Shown here piece after piece: positions 7,726-16,989 of a stretch of DNA of 64,000 bases. A program made the position numbers and the translations under genes. The stretch covers positions 806,001 through 870,000 of the forward strand of contig NZ_RHJS01000002.1 of the NCBI RefSeq assembly GCF_003885045.1, read 5' to 3'. This stretch comes from Schaedlerella arabinosiphila (GTDB lineage Bacteria > Bacillota > Clostridia > Lachnospirales > Lachnospiraceae). Within the stretch, counting starts at the first letter, position 1; each line of letters opens with the position of its first letter. The notes below the pieces were generated by a model that was not told the origin of the DNA, made no database searches, and worked only from the letters and a program-made list of their open reading frames with translations.

Positions 7726-9312
7726 ATGAAAACGAAAAAAAGGAAACAAAAAGGCGGCTGGAAAACCGGCATCCAGACATTCGGGAGATCTTTGCTGCTG
7801 CCCATCGCAGTGCTTGCGCCGATTGGTATGCTTATGGGAATCTGCGGTGCGCTGAGCCAGCAGTATATGATTGAGAAGCTGCCATTTTTGGATCATGCGG
7901 TTTTACAATCCATTATTGTAAGTCTTCAGACGGTCACCAGTATGATATTTAATAATATTCCGCTTTTGTTTGCCATGGGCGTTGCATACGGGATGTCCAA
8001 AAACGAGAAAGGGATTGCGGTTTTTGCGTCCGTGGTCAGCTACCTGACATTGAATGTTACAATGGGCACCTATCTGAAACTTACAGGAACTTTGGCTGAC
8101 CCGGAGACCATGTCGCAGGTTGGACAGGGGATGGTGCTTGGCATTCAGACGCTGAAAATAGAGGCGGCAGGCGGGATCATCTGCGGGCTTCTGGCGGCAA
8201 AAACAGCAGACCGGTTTTATAAAGTAGAGCTTCCCCTGGCATTTGCTTTTTTCGGCGGGAAAAAATCGGTACCGATTCTCTCATTTATACTGTCCATTCC
8301 TCTCGGATTTGTGATTCCGGTTGTGTGGGGGATTCTGACACGTTTGCTGATCTCTGTTTCGTTTATCTTTATGAACGATTATGTGGGGCATGGCATTTAC
8401 TGGATCATGCACAGGGCATTGATTCCCTTCGGACTTCACCATGTATTGGCCTCCATTGTGCGGTTTACGGAAGCCGGCGGGACCTACATGATCCATGGCC
8501 AGCAGTACGTGGGCATTCTTCCGGCTGTAAACGAAATCCTGTTCAACCTGGGGCCATCTGACCCGGCGTGGGCAGAATGGATGCCAAAGCTGACCAGCTA
8601 CCTTGCTTCCGGGCAGATGCTCAATACGCTGTTCCGTGTGCCGGCAATCGGGCTTGCGATGTATAGAACATCCTTTGCAAAAAACAGAAAGGTTGCAAAA
8701 GGGGTGATTCTGACAGTGGTATTAACCGCGTTTTTGGGAAATATCACAGAGCCGCTGGAGTTCTCCTTCCTGTTTATCGCGCCCCAGTTATTCGTGATTT
8801 ACTGCCTGCTCTGCGGTCTGCTCTCGCTGCCCCTTGGTTTTTTAAATATTTCCATCGGCTATATCAGAGGCACGATTTTTGATTTTGGGATTTTTGGAAT
8901 GCTGTACGACCATACAAATTGGATCAACCTGGTGCTGCTGGGGGCCGTAAATTTTGCTGTGTTCTATGTTGTATTCAAATGGGCAATCGAACGATTTGAC
9001 CTGGAAACACCGGGGCGAGAAAAATTTGAAGTCAGCGAATCCGCGAGCATGCTGCTGAAAGAAAAAAGATATCCGGAAATCGCAGCCATCGCGGTGGAAC
9101 AGCTTGGCGGAAAATCCAATATTGTAAAGGTGGAAAACTGCATTTCACGGCTGCGCGTGGATCTGGCAGACCAGGAAAAAGTAAATCAGGAGTGCTTAAA
9201 GGATTCAGGCTGCGCGGGTTTCTTTTTTCCGCAGAAGAACCATATTCACGTCGTGTTCGGGCCGCATGTGGAATTTGTCAGGAATGCATTGGATGAGCTT
9301 ATGAAAAAATGA
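7726..9312 (+). CDS. PTS transporter subunit IIBC, glucose/alpha-glucoside superfamily
   Basis: A 528-residue membrane permease with a C-terminal IIB domain. The IIC part spans roughly residues 15-430 with about ten hydrophobic segments and the family hallmark NITEPLEF. The IIB domain (about 445-528) has the phosphorylated Cys in VENCISRLRV. It should import and phosphorylate a sugar or glucoside. AGGAGG precedes the ATG. No intact IIA is encoded here: only a decayed one lies downstream, so a IIA(Glc)-type protein must act in trans. The next gene, a lyase, suggests the imported phospho-compound is broken by elimination. Confidence 0.88.
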   Translation: MKTKKRKQKGGWKTGIQTFGRSLLLPIAVLAPIGMLMGICGALSQQYMIEKLPFLDHAVLQSIIVSLQTVTSMIFNNIPLLFAMGVAYGMSKNEKGIAVFASVVSYLTLNVTMGTYLKLTGTLADPETMSQVGQGMVLGIQTLKIEAAGGIICGLLAAKTADRFYKVELPLAFAFFGGKKSVPILSFILSIPLGFVIPVVWGILTRLLISVSFIFMNDYVGHGIYWIMHRALIPFGLHHVLASIVRFTEAGGTYMIHGQQYVGILPAVNEILFNLGPSDPAWAEWMPKLTSYLASGQMLNTLFRVPAIGLAMYRTSFAKNRKVAKGVILTVVLTAFLGNITEPLEFSFLFIAPQLFVIYCLLCGLLSLPLGFLNISIGYIRGTIFDFGIFGMLYDHTNWINLVLLGAVNFAVFYVVFKWAIERFDLETPGREKFEVSESASMLLKEKRYPEIAAIAVEQLGGKSNIVKVENCISRLRVDLADQEKVNQECLKDSGCAGFFFPQKNHIHVVFGPHVEFVRNALDELMKK

Positions 9313-9333
9313 GGAAATGGAGGAAAACTACAA

Positions 9334-10701
9334 TTGCGGGCATTGTATGATTCAAAAAGCAAAACAATCAGCGACAGAGGTGTGAAAGCGATCCTGTCGG
9401 ATTCGGAAAAATGGAAAAGCTGGCTTCTGGTAGAAGCAGAGCTGGCGAAAGCACAGGCAGAAGAAGGGTTTATTCCGGAATGGGCCGCCGAAGGAATCAG
9501 GCAGGCGTGCAGATTGGAAAATCTGGATCTGGAGGAAATGGAGCGGATTAAGAAAAAGATAGGGCATGGATTTGTTCCATTCCTGAAAGTACTGCTCAAA
9601 GCATGTCCGGAAGAATCCGGGAGATATCTGCACTACGGGGTGACGACACAGAACATCCAGCAGACATCCCAGCTTTACCAGATGAAAAAAGTCCATCATA
9701 TTTTTTTGCGGATGTGCGGTGAAATCCTGGAAAACCTTTCTGCTTTGGCTGTGAAACACAAGGGCACGGTAATGCCTGGGAGAACCCATGGAAAACATGC
9801 CGTTCCAATCACATACGGCTATAAGGTTTCTGTCTGGATCAGCGAGCTGCTCAATGCGGCGGAGAGGATGGAGGAATGCGAGAAACGGGTCTTTCAGGTG
9901 ATGATGGGAGGCGCGGTTGGTTCTTTCAACGCTATGGGGGAGGCGGGCATCCGTGTACAGGGCCGGGTTGCGGAATCGCTGGGCATGTACTCCATGCCGG
10001 TTCCCTCCAGAAGTATCAGCAGCCACAAGGAAGAGTATATTATGAACCTGGCATTGCTGTGCAACGTGTGTCATAAAATGGCGGAGGAAGTGTACTATAC
10101 GGGAATGGAAGAGTTCGGCGAAGTCAGCGAGGCTTTTCAGGAGGGCACTGTGGGAAGCTCCACTATGCCGCAGAAAATCAATCCAAAGCTGGCAAAGGGG
10201 ATGATCGCCAATTCCCAGAAGCTGTATTCCATGGTTTCCCTCGGCCTATTTTCCAGTGTGAGAATGTTTGAAGGCGACAGCAGTTCTTATATGCTTTATG
10301 ACGGAATGCTGGAGGAAGCGCTGGAGCTGACCGCGGAGGTGCTGATGCGGATGGAGGAGCTGACGAGGACCATTCATGTGAATCAGGACAGGATGTATGA
10401 AAATGCCTGGAAAAACAGGGGGCTGGACAACAGTGAATGGGTCATGATGAACGTGGCTGCCAAAACAGGCAAGGACAGGGCGCACGAGCTGATGTATGAA
10501 AAGGCCATGAAGGTGGAACTGGAGGGATGCGATTACCTTTCCGTCCTGTTGGAAGATGATTTCCTGACAGGACTTTTTACCGGACAAGAATTAGAGGCGA
10601 TGATCCGTCCGGAAAACTATGTGGGATGCGGAGCAAAGCTTGCGGAAACTATGGCAGAAAAAGCGGCGGAGAAAGCAAAGAGACTAAAGGAGGAGCGATG
10701 A
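9334..10701 (+). CDS. fumarase/aspartase superfamily lyase (adenylosuccinate-lyase-like)
   Basis: A 455-residue cytoplasmic enzyme starting at TTG 9334 behind GGAGGA. It carries the conserved HTQ-like segment (YGVTTQNIQQTS, about residue 107), GRTHGKHAVPITYGYK (about 149-164) and the signature loop GSSTMPQKINPK near residue 274. These enzymes split off fumarate or a related unsaturated acid by anti-elimination. It is more like the adenylosuccinate lyase/carboxymuconate cycloisomerase branch than ASL, but the PTS context argues against purine synthesis; I infer a catabolic lyase for a compound brought in by the PTS. Confidence 0.78.
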   Translation: MRALYDSKSKTISDRGVKAILSDSEKWKSWLLVEAELAKAQAEEGFIPEWAAEGIRQACRLENLDLEEMERIKKKIGHGFVPFLKVLLKACPEESGRYLHYGVTTQNIQQTSQLYQMKKVHHIFLRMCGEILENLSALAVKHKGTVMPGRTHGKHAVPITYGYKVSVWISELLNAAERMEECEKRVFQVMMGGAVGSFNAMGEAGIRVQGRVAESLGMYSMPVPSRSISSHKEEYIMNLALLCNVCHKMAEEVYYTGMEEFGEVSEAFQEGTVGSSTMPQKINPKLAKGMIANSQKLYSMVSLGLFSSVRMFEGDSSSYMLYDGMLEEALELTAEVLMRMEELTRTIHVNQDRMYENAWKNRGLDNSEWVMMNVAAKTGKDRAHELMYEKAMKVELEGCDYLSVLLEDDFLTGLFTGQELEAMIRPENYVGCGAKLAETMAEKAAEKAKRLKEER

Positions 10702-10870
10702 TGGGATTTTTTAAGAAGAAAGATTCGGGCTGAAAGCTTCGGTCGGCATAGAAATCCTGATCCATATTGGGATCGATACGGTGTAGTTGGACGGAAAGAC
10801 GGTAGAGGTGCGGAAAAACAATCAGAGGGTCGCACCTGCATTCCATTCAAACCGAAAACCGCTGCATTCA
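10698..10870 (+). pseudogene. decayed PTS IIA(Glc)-type gene
   Basis: An ATG at 10698 overlaps the lyase stop (ATGA) and opens MMGFFKKKDSG, a typical IIA(Glc) start, but stops at 10731. In another frame, 10745-10783 encodes GIEILIHIGIDTV, the stretch that holds the phosphorylated His in IIA(Glc), followed at once by an in-frame TAG and LDGKTVEVR. The middle of the domain is deleted. So the third component of this PTS operon has been lost by deletion plus frameshift and nonsense changes. Confidence 0.7.
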
Positions 10871-10970
10871 CGCAAACTCTATTGCGTCAATGGAAAATAA
10901 GGACTACAATAAAATCAACAAACGTCGTGATAAGAGATGCCGTTTTCACAGCGGCAGAAAGGAGGCAAAT

Positions 10971-11762
10971 ATGTTAAGCTTTAAAAGACGCAATGCAGCA
11001 GTTTTTATCCTGTTGGCCGCGGTTATGCTTACAGCCTGCGGCAGGGATCAGCCGTCCGATGCCAGGGCGGAGGAGATCATCCATGATTTCTGGCAGGGAG
11101 ATTATGAGTATACGCAGACTGTGTACAGTACAATCGGTGAGGAACAAAGAAAGCTCTATGGAGAGACCCGGGGAAAATTGATTTCCGATCCCTATCAGCA
11201 GTACGAGCGGGCGGCGGATGCTTCGGAGCAGGGAATTACGGAGCAGTACTGGTATACGCGGGATGGACAGGTGGTGTACAACTTCAAAGCGCCCACAGCG
11301 GATTCTCTGAATCATTGGACAACGATTCAATCAGGCGTAAAAGGAAGCTGCGTATATATCAAAGAGGGACAGCCCTTTGTTTTTGACAGGGAAGAAACCA
11401 TTTCCGGCAGGAAGTCCTATGTATACCGTGCCCGGTTCGAAGAGGAGTATGCGGCAGATTATTCCCGCCTGCCCGAGGAAGAGAGGAACGGGGTTACGGA
11501 GATTGCGGTTCCTTATAGGATGGATGTGGAATATTACATTGACTTTTCCGAAAACGAAGTTGTCAGGATCAGGCTTGACATGACCGACGCGGCCAAGGCA
11601 GGCGAGATTGCAAATCTGATGTTTTCCGGAATGACCCGGGAAGAGGCAGAAGAGCAATTACGTCAAAATGGGACGGAAGAAGCATATGAAATGTTTTACG
11701 ATATCCAGAATTTCAACGGGCCGGTGGAGATTAATGCTCCCCAAGATTTGGAAGAATTGTAA
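10971..11762 (+). CDS. predicted lipoprotein of unknown function
   Basis: 263 residues from an ATG behind GGAGG. A lipoprotein signal is plain: RR, a hydrophobic stretch, then the lipobox LTAC with the lipidated Cys near residue 22. The mature part is polar and acidic, rich in Tyr, Glu and Arg, and lacks membrane segments; it would sit on the outer face of the membrane. I do not recognise a family. A longer in-frame start at 10890 has no ribosome site. Confidence 0.7.
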   Translation: MLSFKRRNAAVFILLAAVMLTACGRDQPSDARAEEIIHDFWQGDYEYTQTVYSTIGEEQRKLYGETRGKLISDPYQQYERAADASEQGITEQYWYTRDGQVVYNFKAPTADSLNHWTTIQSGVKGSCVYIKEGQPFVFDREETISGRKSYVYRARFEEEYAADYSRLPEEERNGVTEIAVPYRMDVEYYIDFSENEVVRIRLDMTDAAKAGEIANLMFSGMTREEAEEQLRQNGTEEAYEMFYDIQNFNGPVEINAPQDLEEL

Positions 11763-11788
11763 GAAAAATGTGAGTATTTACGGAAGAT

Positions 11789-11859
11789 GGGCTGTCAGGA
11801 AATCGTATCCGCACATAATATACTGTGGTATAAAGCGCGATATATATTCCAGACAGCCC
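11789..11859. terminator. inverted repeat between convergent genes
   Basis: GGGCTGTC (11789-11796) and GACAGCCC (11852-11859) form an 8-bp stem 55 bases apart, extended imperfectly inward (GGAAATCGTATC against GATATATATTCC). No strong T tract. It may serve as a shared terminator for the convergent lipoprotein and RloB genes or be a small mobile remnant. Confidence 0.35.
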
Positions 11860-11863
11860 TGAA

Positions 11864-12550
11864 TCAGTATTCGTCTAAATACCTTTTCAGCTCCTCCGTC
11901 AGCTTATAAACTGTTGTTCCAGGATCACATTGGGAGGGCTTGTATCTCCCTTTGTGATACTCTGCCATCCGTCTTTTTGCATTTTTGATCGCCGTATTGA
12001 CCCCGTCGTCGATATTTACCAAATCATATATATTTTCATAATTTTTTTGATATTTTAGCTCGCCCAGCCTGTGTTTCCTGAAAATCTCATCCAGCTTTGC
12101 ACACCATTCTTCTCTGTGAAGCGCGGAATCACTATAGTAAAAATGTAGGTAAAGCCAGTATTCAAACGACTGGTTGCTCCATGCGATTTTGTATCCCTTC
12201 TCAGCGCCCTCGGCGATTGCCTGATCAAAGTCTGCGAAATCATCCTTATCAAATACCACCCATATATTCTGATATACGATCTTTGCCTCTTTTACGATAC
12301 GGTCCGTCACTTCGATCAGCTTTCCTGTGGAACAGCCTTCCCCTGAAATATCTATAAGGGGATTTTCCACCACCTGAATATTACCGCCGGTTTTTTCTTC
12401 GATCAGCTTTTTCATTCCGTTAAAATACAAGGGTTCAGTTCTTTTCCCCTCCGTTACGATCAGAAAAGAATTGGCCCTTGGTATCCTGTATTCGCGCCGT
12501 CTCTGCTTTCGTTCCTCTCTCCGTTTTTTAAAAATGTCATCCGACCCCAT
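11864..12550 (-). CDS. RloB-like protein (AbiL-type defence pair)
   Basis: A 228-residue protein with the RloB layout: a basic N-terminus, FLIVTEGKRTEPLYF (about residue 29-43), NIWVVFDKDDF with acidic residues (about 95-105) and NQSFEYWLYLHF (about 125-136). This is the Toprim-like pattern of the family that is paired with an AAA ATPase in RloA/RloB and lactococcal AbiL loci. It overlaps the upstream ATPase gene by 14 bp, so the two are co-translated. I infer an abortive-infection type anti-phage role; there is no direct evidence. Confidence 0.78.
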   Translation of the reverse strand: MGSDDIFKKRREERKQRRREYRIPRANSFLIVTEGKRTEPLYFNGMKKLIEEKTGGNIQVVENPLIDISGEGCSTGKLIEVTDRIVKEAKIVYQNIWVVFDKDDFADFDQAIAEGAEKGYKIAWSNQSFEYWLYLHFYYSDSALHREEWCAKLDEIFRKHRLGELKYQKNYENIYDLVNIDDGVNTAIKNAKRRMAEYHKGRYKPSQCDPGTTVYKLTEELKRYLDEY

Positions 12551-13745
12551 TTTGTTGTCCTTCCATCATTTCAAAATCTTTTAGAAACGGGATTCCGCCG
12601 TATACGCCGGCCAGATAATCTTTTTCAAACGAAGCATCGGATCTGACTTTAAACTCAGATAATGCCTGCAGTTCCGAATACCCATATTCATCTTTCTGGA
12701 CAAACCAGATTTGATCCCGTCTGAAAAATTTTTTATCCATCAGTGTCGTATCATGGGTGGTGTAGATCAACTGGGCGGTGGATTTCTGCTCGTAGAACAG
12801 ATCCACGATAAATTTCAGCAATAAAGGGTGCAGTTTTGTATTTAATTCATCAATAAAGATGGAACCGTTGTTCCAAATTGCCATTGACGCGTAGATAAAA
12901 AGTATGATGCTTTTGATCGTCCCCTCGGATTCCGCATAAAGGTTCAGAGCGTAATCTCTGCCGTCTTTTCCTCTGTGTACGGTGAAGAACCGGAGATCCT
13001 CCTCATGATCATCGCAGATGATATCTTTTATGCCCATATCAATCGCAGTCAGAAATTCGATCAGCTTTTCTTTTTGCTCCGTGATTATATTCGGAAGATA
13101 TCGTTCAAGGATTCGTGTATCTTCACAAAAATCAGAGGGAATCACCAGCGTATCCAGTATCCCGGAATATACGCTTCTGAAAATATCAGTCTTTAATTTT
13201 AATTTATTAAAAAAAGAGAGCACCAACGCATCTGACGGAATCTGTTCTTTATAGAGATCGCATTCCTTTCGAACAGATGCGCCAAATTCCGCATGTTCCG
13301 TTGTACGCTCAAAAACAGTGGCTTTTCTTTTGGTTTTCAGATTTTTCCGATACATCCATTCCGATACGATACAATCCGCATTGTACTCAAATCCATAACA
13401 ATACTCAAATCCATCCAAAATCTCAACAACCTGAAATTCCGAATTTTCTTTCTGTTCTTCAAAGGAAAACGGAATATAATATTTATGAATGGCTGACTCT
13501 GTGTGATCGCTTACATTATTTAAGGATTCGATGATGATCCGCTGAAAATAAGACATTGCCAGATACAGATTGGACTTTCCGCTGGCATTCGCCCCATAGA
13601 CTGCCGCTACTCTGAGGAATTTTTCTCCACATCCAATATCAATCAGATTGGATTCGTGTTCTTTATATGCGTTAATTGCCGTCATATCCAATATCGTTTC
13701 TTCTCGAAAAGACAGCACATTCTTCGCCATAAACTGAACCAGCAT
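12537..13745 (-). CDS. RloA-like AAA ATPase (AbiL-type defence pair)
   Basis: A 402-residue SMC/OLD-like ATPase. Walker A is GANASGKSN (about residue 49-57), with an IFIDELNTKLHP Walker B (about 297-308) and a THDTTLMD motif after it, the usual order in the AAA_15/AAA_21 ATPases of defence loci. The N-terminal KNVLSFREETILDM is the standard opening of these proteins. It probably senses or loads on an invader signal and licenses the RloB effector encoded immediately downstream. AGGAGGGAT precedes the start. Confidence 0.82.
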   Translation of the reverse strand: MLVQFMAKNVLSFREETILDMTAINAYKEHESNLIDIGCGEKFLRVAAVYGANASGKSNLYLAMSYFQRIIIESLNNVSDHTESAIHKYYIPFSFEEQKENSEFQVVEILDGFEYCYGFEYNADCIVSEWMYRKNLKTKRKATVFERTTEHAEFGASVRKECDLYKEQIPSDALVLSFFNKLKLKTDIFRSVYSGILDTLVIPSDFCEDTRILERYLPNIITEQKEKLIEFLTAIDMGIKDIICDDHEEDLRFFTVHRGKDGRDYALNLYAESEGTIKSIILFIYASMAIWNNGSIFIDELNTKLHPLLLKFIVDLFYEQKSTAQLIYTTHDTTLMDKKFFRRDQIWFVQKDEYGYSELQALSEFKVRSDASFEKDYLAGVYGGIPFLKDFEMMEGQQNGVG

Positions 13746-13863
13746 GATTTTATCCCTCCTTTCTGTTATAATATATCCATTTTTGAATATTATGTCAATG
13801 TTTTTACGGAATTTACGTAATTTTTGTTTTTATTTATATTCATTTCGCTTGCATGCGCAAAGA

Positions 13864-13882
13864 CAGACAGAAAAGCTGTCTG
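13864..13882 (-). terminator. stem-loop downstream of the PucR-type regulator
   Basis: CAGACAG (13864-13870) and CTGTCTG (13876-13882) with a 5-nt loop, 17 bp past the regulator's stop codon on the minus strand. The following T tract is short (TCTTTG), so efficiency is uncertain. Confidence 0.45.
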
Positions 13883-13898
13883 CCGATGCTGCTTTGTT

Positions 13899-15446
13899 TC
13901 ACATCATCCCCAGATATTTCAAGACCATCATAGACAGATTCATATTCATAAATTCCTCACCCACCGCCAGCTCGCACCCCATCAGCTCCCGGATCTTTCC
14001 CAGCCGGTAGAGCAGCGTATTTTTATGGATATGGAGATTCTTCGCCACCTGGGAGGACTGCCCCGGCTGGTGCAGATACTCCCTCAATGTGGCGATAAAC
14101 TCCGTCCCCTTCTCCTGGTCGTAGAGGTAGAGCCGCATCAGCCCCGGATGGATCAGGAAACGGAGATTTTCCCCGTTTTGCTCCGCGGTTTCCAGCAGTT
14201 TGTACACATAATAGTCACTGTAATAATACACCGGCGAAGGGTCGTTCAGCTTCAAGCCCAGCTTCACCGCATCCACAGCCTGCCGGTAGAAGGAGGGCAT
14301 GTCCTCAAGCTGTCGGAAAAAATTGCTGATCCCGGCCTTTAGCTGGTTGGCCAGAAGATAGTCCGCAAGCTGGCTCATTTCATATTCGCTGAGATTCTGA
14401 AACAACTCCCTGCTGATAAAAAATACAATCGTATCCTCATAGATCACATAGATACTCCCCGAAAAAATCCGGATCAAACGTTCCAGGATCACATTGAGCT
14501 GCAGATCCGAGGTGCTGTGCCCGGCAGGTGGGATGGCCACGATATAAAAGGTGTCTTTCAGGTTGTAGCCCAAAAGCCGCAGCCGCTCCCGGATTCTGGA
14601 GGCATCCTGTCCCGGATTTTTGAGCAGGTCGGAGAGAAAATAAGAATACATCACCCCTTTATTTCTCGTATAGGCGGAATCCTTCTGCAGCTCCATGGAA
14701 ACCAGGTTGGAAAAACGGTGGAAGAAATCCGCGTCAAAATCCCGGAAGGGGCGTTCCGATTCCAGCATCATGATATGCCCCACCTCGATCCCCTGGATGC
14801 GGACCGCATCCACCAGCATCCCTTTTTGCACCAGTTCATTCACATAATAATAGGCGGTTCCCGATTTTCGGACTTTTTCATCCAGGCGGTTGGCGCGGAT
14901 GGAGGCGATCCCTTTTTCGCTGATATAGCCGGACTGGCTTTCCGCGGTGAAAAAAGCGTTGTCCGGGATCAGGCCAGCGGAGATGGCAAGGTATTTATGC
15001 TGCAGATCCACCACATAGATGGGGTTGCCGAAGATTTGGGCTGCCGTGTCCACCAGGTACTGCAGCCCGTTTCCGGAGAACAGGGCGTTGACCAGGAGGT
15101 GCATGCCGGCGCTGATCTCCTGGAGTCTGGAGATGCTCTCCAGGGAAGCGTTGAACAGCGCGGCCTGGGAGACTGCGCTGCCGAAATAGGCAAGGGTAAA
15201 GGGACTGCGCCCATAGCGGGAAAAATCCACCGGCTCTCCGCAGCAGAAAAATGTAAATTCCGAGTCCGTTTCCGGATCCGGCATCTGGGAGGTAGAGCCC
15301 AGATAAAGGGCGGCCGGGTCAAAAACGGTCTGGGCAGGGTCCCAGAGCCTGGCAAACAGCAGGTTCCGGGCAGGATGCTCCTTTCCAAATATCAGGGGTT
15401 CATACCCCTTTTCTTTCAGTTCCGACAATAGTACCGAATGTTCCAT
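13899..15446 (-). CDS. PucR/CdaR-type transcriptional regulator
   Basis: About 515 residues from an ATG at 15446 directly behind AGGAGG; longer frames upstream lack a site. The C-terminus has the PucR helix-turn-helix (QVAKNLHIHKNTLLYRLGKI) and the middle resembles the GAF-like and GGDEF-like regions of the family. It is divergent from the thiolase/ACP/butyrate-kinase operon, so it is the obvious regulator of that operon, probably responding to its substrate. PucR-type proteins usually act as activators of catabolic genes. Confidence 0.8.
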   Translation of the reverse strand: MEHSVLLSELKEKGYEPLIFGKEHPARNLLFARLWDPAQTVFDPAALYLGSTSQMPDPETDSEFTFFCCGEPVDFSRYGRSPFTLAYFGSAVSQAALFNASLESISRLQEISAGMHLLVNALFSGNGLQYLVDTAAQIFGNPIYVVDLQHKYLAISAGLIPDNAFFTAESQSGYISEKGIASIRANRLDEKVRKSGTAYYYVNELVQKGMLVDAVRIQGIEVGHIMMLESERPFRDFDADFFHRFSNLVSMELQKDSAYTRNKGVMYSYFLSDLLKNPGQDASRIRERLRLLGYNLKDTFYIVAIPPAGHSTSDLQLNVILERLIRIFSGSIYVIYEDTIVFFISRELFQNLSEYEMSQLADYLLANQLKAGISNFFRQLEDMPSFYRQAVDAVKLGLKLNDPSPVYYYSDYYVYKLLETAEQNGENLRFLIHPGLMRLYLYDQEKGTEFIATLREYLHQPGQSSQVAKNLHIHKNTLLYRLGKIRELMGCELAVGEEFMNMNLSMMVLKYLGMM

Positions 15447-15596
15447 AGGACCTCCTTTTTGCCCCGGAATGAAAATATAGGGAATCCGGGGGATGTAAAA
15501 AAATGCGTTGCAGGATACAGGTTTTGCGTTGTACGATCGCACAAAAAGTATCGTTTGCTAAATGCAAATGTTGGGTAGAAATACGATGAATACACT

Positions 15597-15620
15597 GCAT
15601 TTATTATATATAATAAATGC
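15597..15620. promoter_or_regulatory. 24-bp perfect palindrome, candidate operator of the thiolase operon
   Basis: The two 12-bp halves, GCATTTATTATA and its complement, meet without a gap. It ends 29 bp before the thiolase start codon and contains a TATAAT (15609-15614). A smaller stem (TTTGC TAAAT GCAAA) lies at about 15556-15570. As the divergent region belongs to the PucR-type gene and the thiolase operon, this is the best operator candidate; it could also be a promoter-overlapping hairpin. Confidence 0.5.
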
Positions 15621-15649
15621 ACAATCGTAAAGAGGAAAGGAAGTTGATT

Positions 15650-16957
15650 ATGACGACATTAGGAAAGTATGGAAGAAGCGTATCGATCATCGGCGTAGGC
15701 TGCACCCCATTCATGTACACGGTGGACAATCCCGAGACAGACGGGCTCACCGAAGGGGAGATGTTCGGCTACGCAGCGCTGAAAGCGATGGAGGACGCAG
15801 GGGTCAATCCCCAGGATGTGGATTTTTATTTTCACGGACAGGCAAGCCCGCTGAACGGTTCCAATTACCTGACCCCCAACATCCAGATCGGAAACTGGTT
15901 CGGTATGAAGGGAAAGGGTTCGATCCACCATTCGGAGGCATGCTGTACCGGATATCTGGCCATTGAGCAGGCAGTCAATGCGGTTGCCTCCGGAAAATAC
16001 AACTGCGTGCTCACAGGGGCGGTGGAGTTCGGCGACAGCACGCCCGCGCCTGCGGACAGCGTGGAAACCCCGAAGCATCCCTACAAGAGGGATAAGATGA
16101 CTATGGACAAGTTCCTGAAAACCACCTCCTGGCTGTACGACCGCACCTATACGAGAGGTCTCATGGCCGGACAGGAGCTGATCTACGACGACGCGGCGGA
16201 GTGGTATGTCAGAACCAGGGGCATCACTGCCGAGCAGATGAACAATACCCTGAACTGGATGTGCATCAACAACCGGAGAAATGCGTCCGTCAACCCGCTG
16301 GCCATCGAGAGAAAGACCTATGAATCCCTTGCCGAAGAGGCGGGCATGACATTAGAAGAATACATGGATTCCCCGTACAACCCCCGCATGGGAGATTTTC
16401 TCAGGGCCGGCGGCGTGGAGTTGAAGTGCGACGGCGCTGCGGCCGCCATTGTGTGCGCCACAGAGATGATTCCGGAGATCGCGAAAAACTTGAAGCATAA
16501 GCCCATTGAGGTGATCGGGATCGGAAGCGCGGCCTGCGAAGCGACCACGCCCCACTTTGAAGTACGGGCCACTGAAGAGGCGGTGCGCCAGGTATACGAG
16601 CTGACCGGATTGACCGGGGAAGATCTGGATCTGTTCTACGCAAATGACTTTATCATCACCTCCCACCTGGTATCCGCAGAGATCGCGGGCTACCTGCCCT
16701 ACGGCGAAGGCTGGAAATATATCTGCGACGGACGGACCGCATGGGACGGCGACAGGCCCATCAACACCAACGGCGGGCGGACCTCCTTCGGACACGCGCA
16801 TGCGGCTTCCGGGCTTGCGGATGTGTACGAGGCATGCAAGCAGATGTGGGGAGAATGCGGCCAACGTCAGGTGAAAAAGATGCCGAAAACGGCCATGCTC
16901 CGCGGATACGGCGGCGCCCAAAACGTCGCGGCAGTTGTGATTCGGACATTGGAGTAG
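15650..16957 (+). CDS. thiolase-like condensing enzyme (SCP2-thiolase superfamily)
   Basis: 435 residues from ATG 15650 behind GGAAAGGAAG. The active-site nucleophile is in HHSEACCTGYLAIEQA (Cys98/99) and the C-terminal His is in GGRTSFGHAHAASG (about residue 385), matching the thiolase-like lipid-transfer/SCP2 branch rather than classic biosynthetic thiolases. In such operons the partner is a DUF35 OB-fold protein, and that is exactly the next gene. It would make or cleave a beta-keto acyl thioester; an acyl carrier protein two genes later hints that acyl-ACP rather than acyl-CoA may be used. Confidence 0.78.
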   Translation: MTTLGKYGRSVSIIGVGCTPFMYTVDNPETDGLTEGEMFGYAALKAMEDAGVNPQDVDFYFHGQASPLNGSNYLTPNIQIGNWFGMKGKGSIHHSEACCTGYLAIEQAVNAVASGKYNCVLTGAVEFGDSTPAPADSVETPKHPYKRDKMTMDKFLKTTSWLYDRTYTRGLMAGQELIYDDAAEWYVRTRGITAEQMNNTLNWMCINNRRNASVNPLAIERKTYESLAEEAGMTLEEYMDSPYNPRMGDFLRAGGVELKCDGAAAAIVCATEMIPEIAKNLKHKPIEVIGIGSAACEATTPHFEVRATEEAVRQVYELTGLTGEDLDLFYANDFIITSHLVSAEIAGYLPYGEGWKYICDGRTAWDGDRPINTNGGRTSFGHAHAASGLADVYEACKQMWGECGQRQVKKMPKTAMLRGYGGAQNVAAVVIRTLE

Positions 16958-16989
16958 AAACGTTACATGAAAACAGGAGGTGCGGATGT

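Noticed and set aside
14517..15431. 304-codon frame on the + strand
   Set aside because: Antisense to the PucR-type regulator; no start signal.
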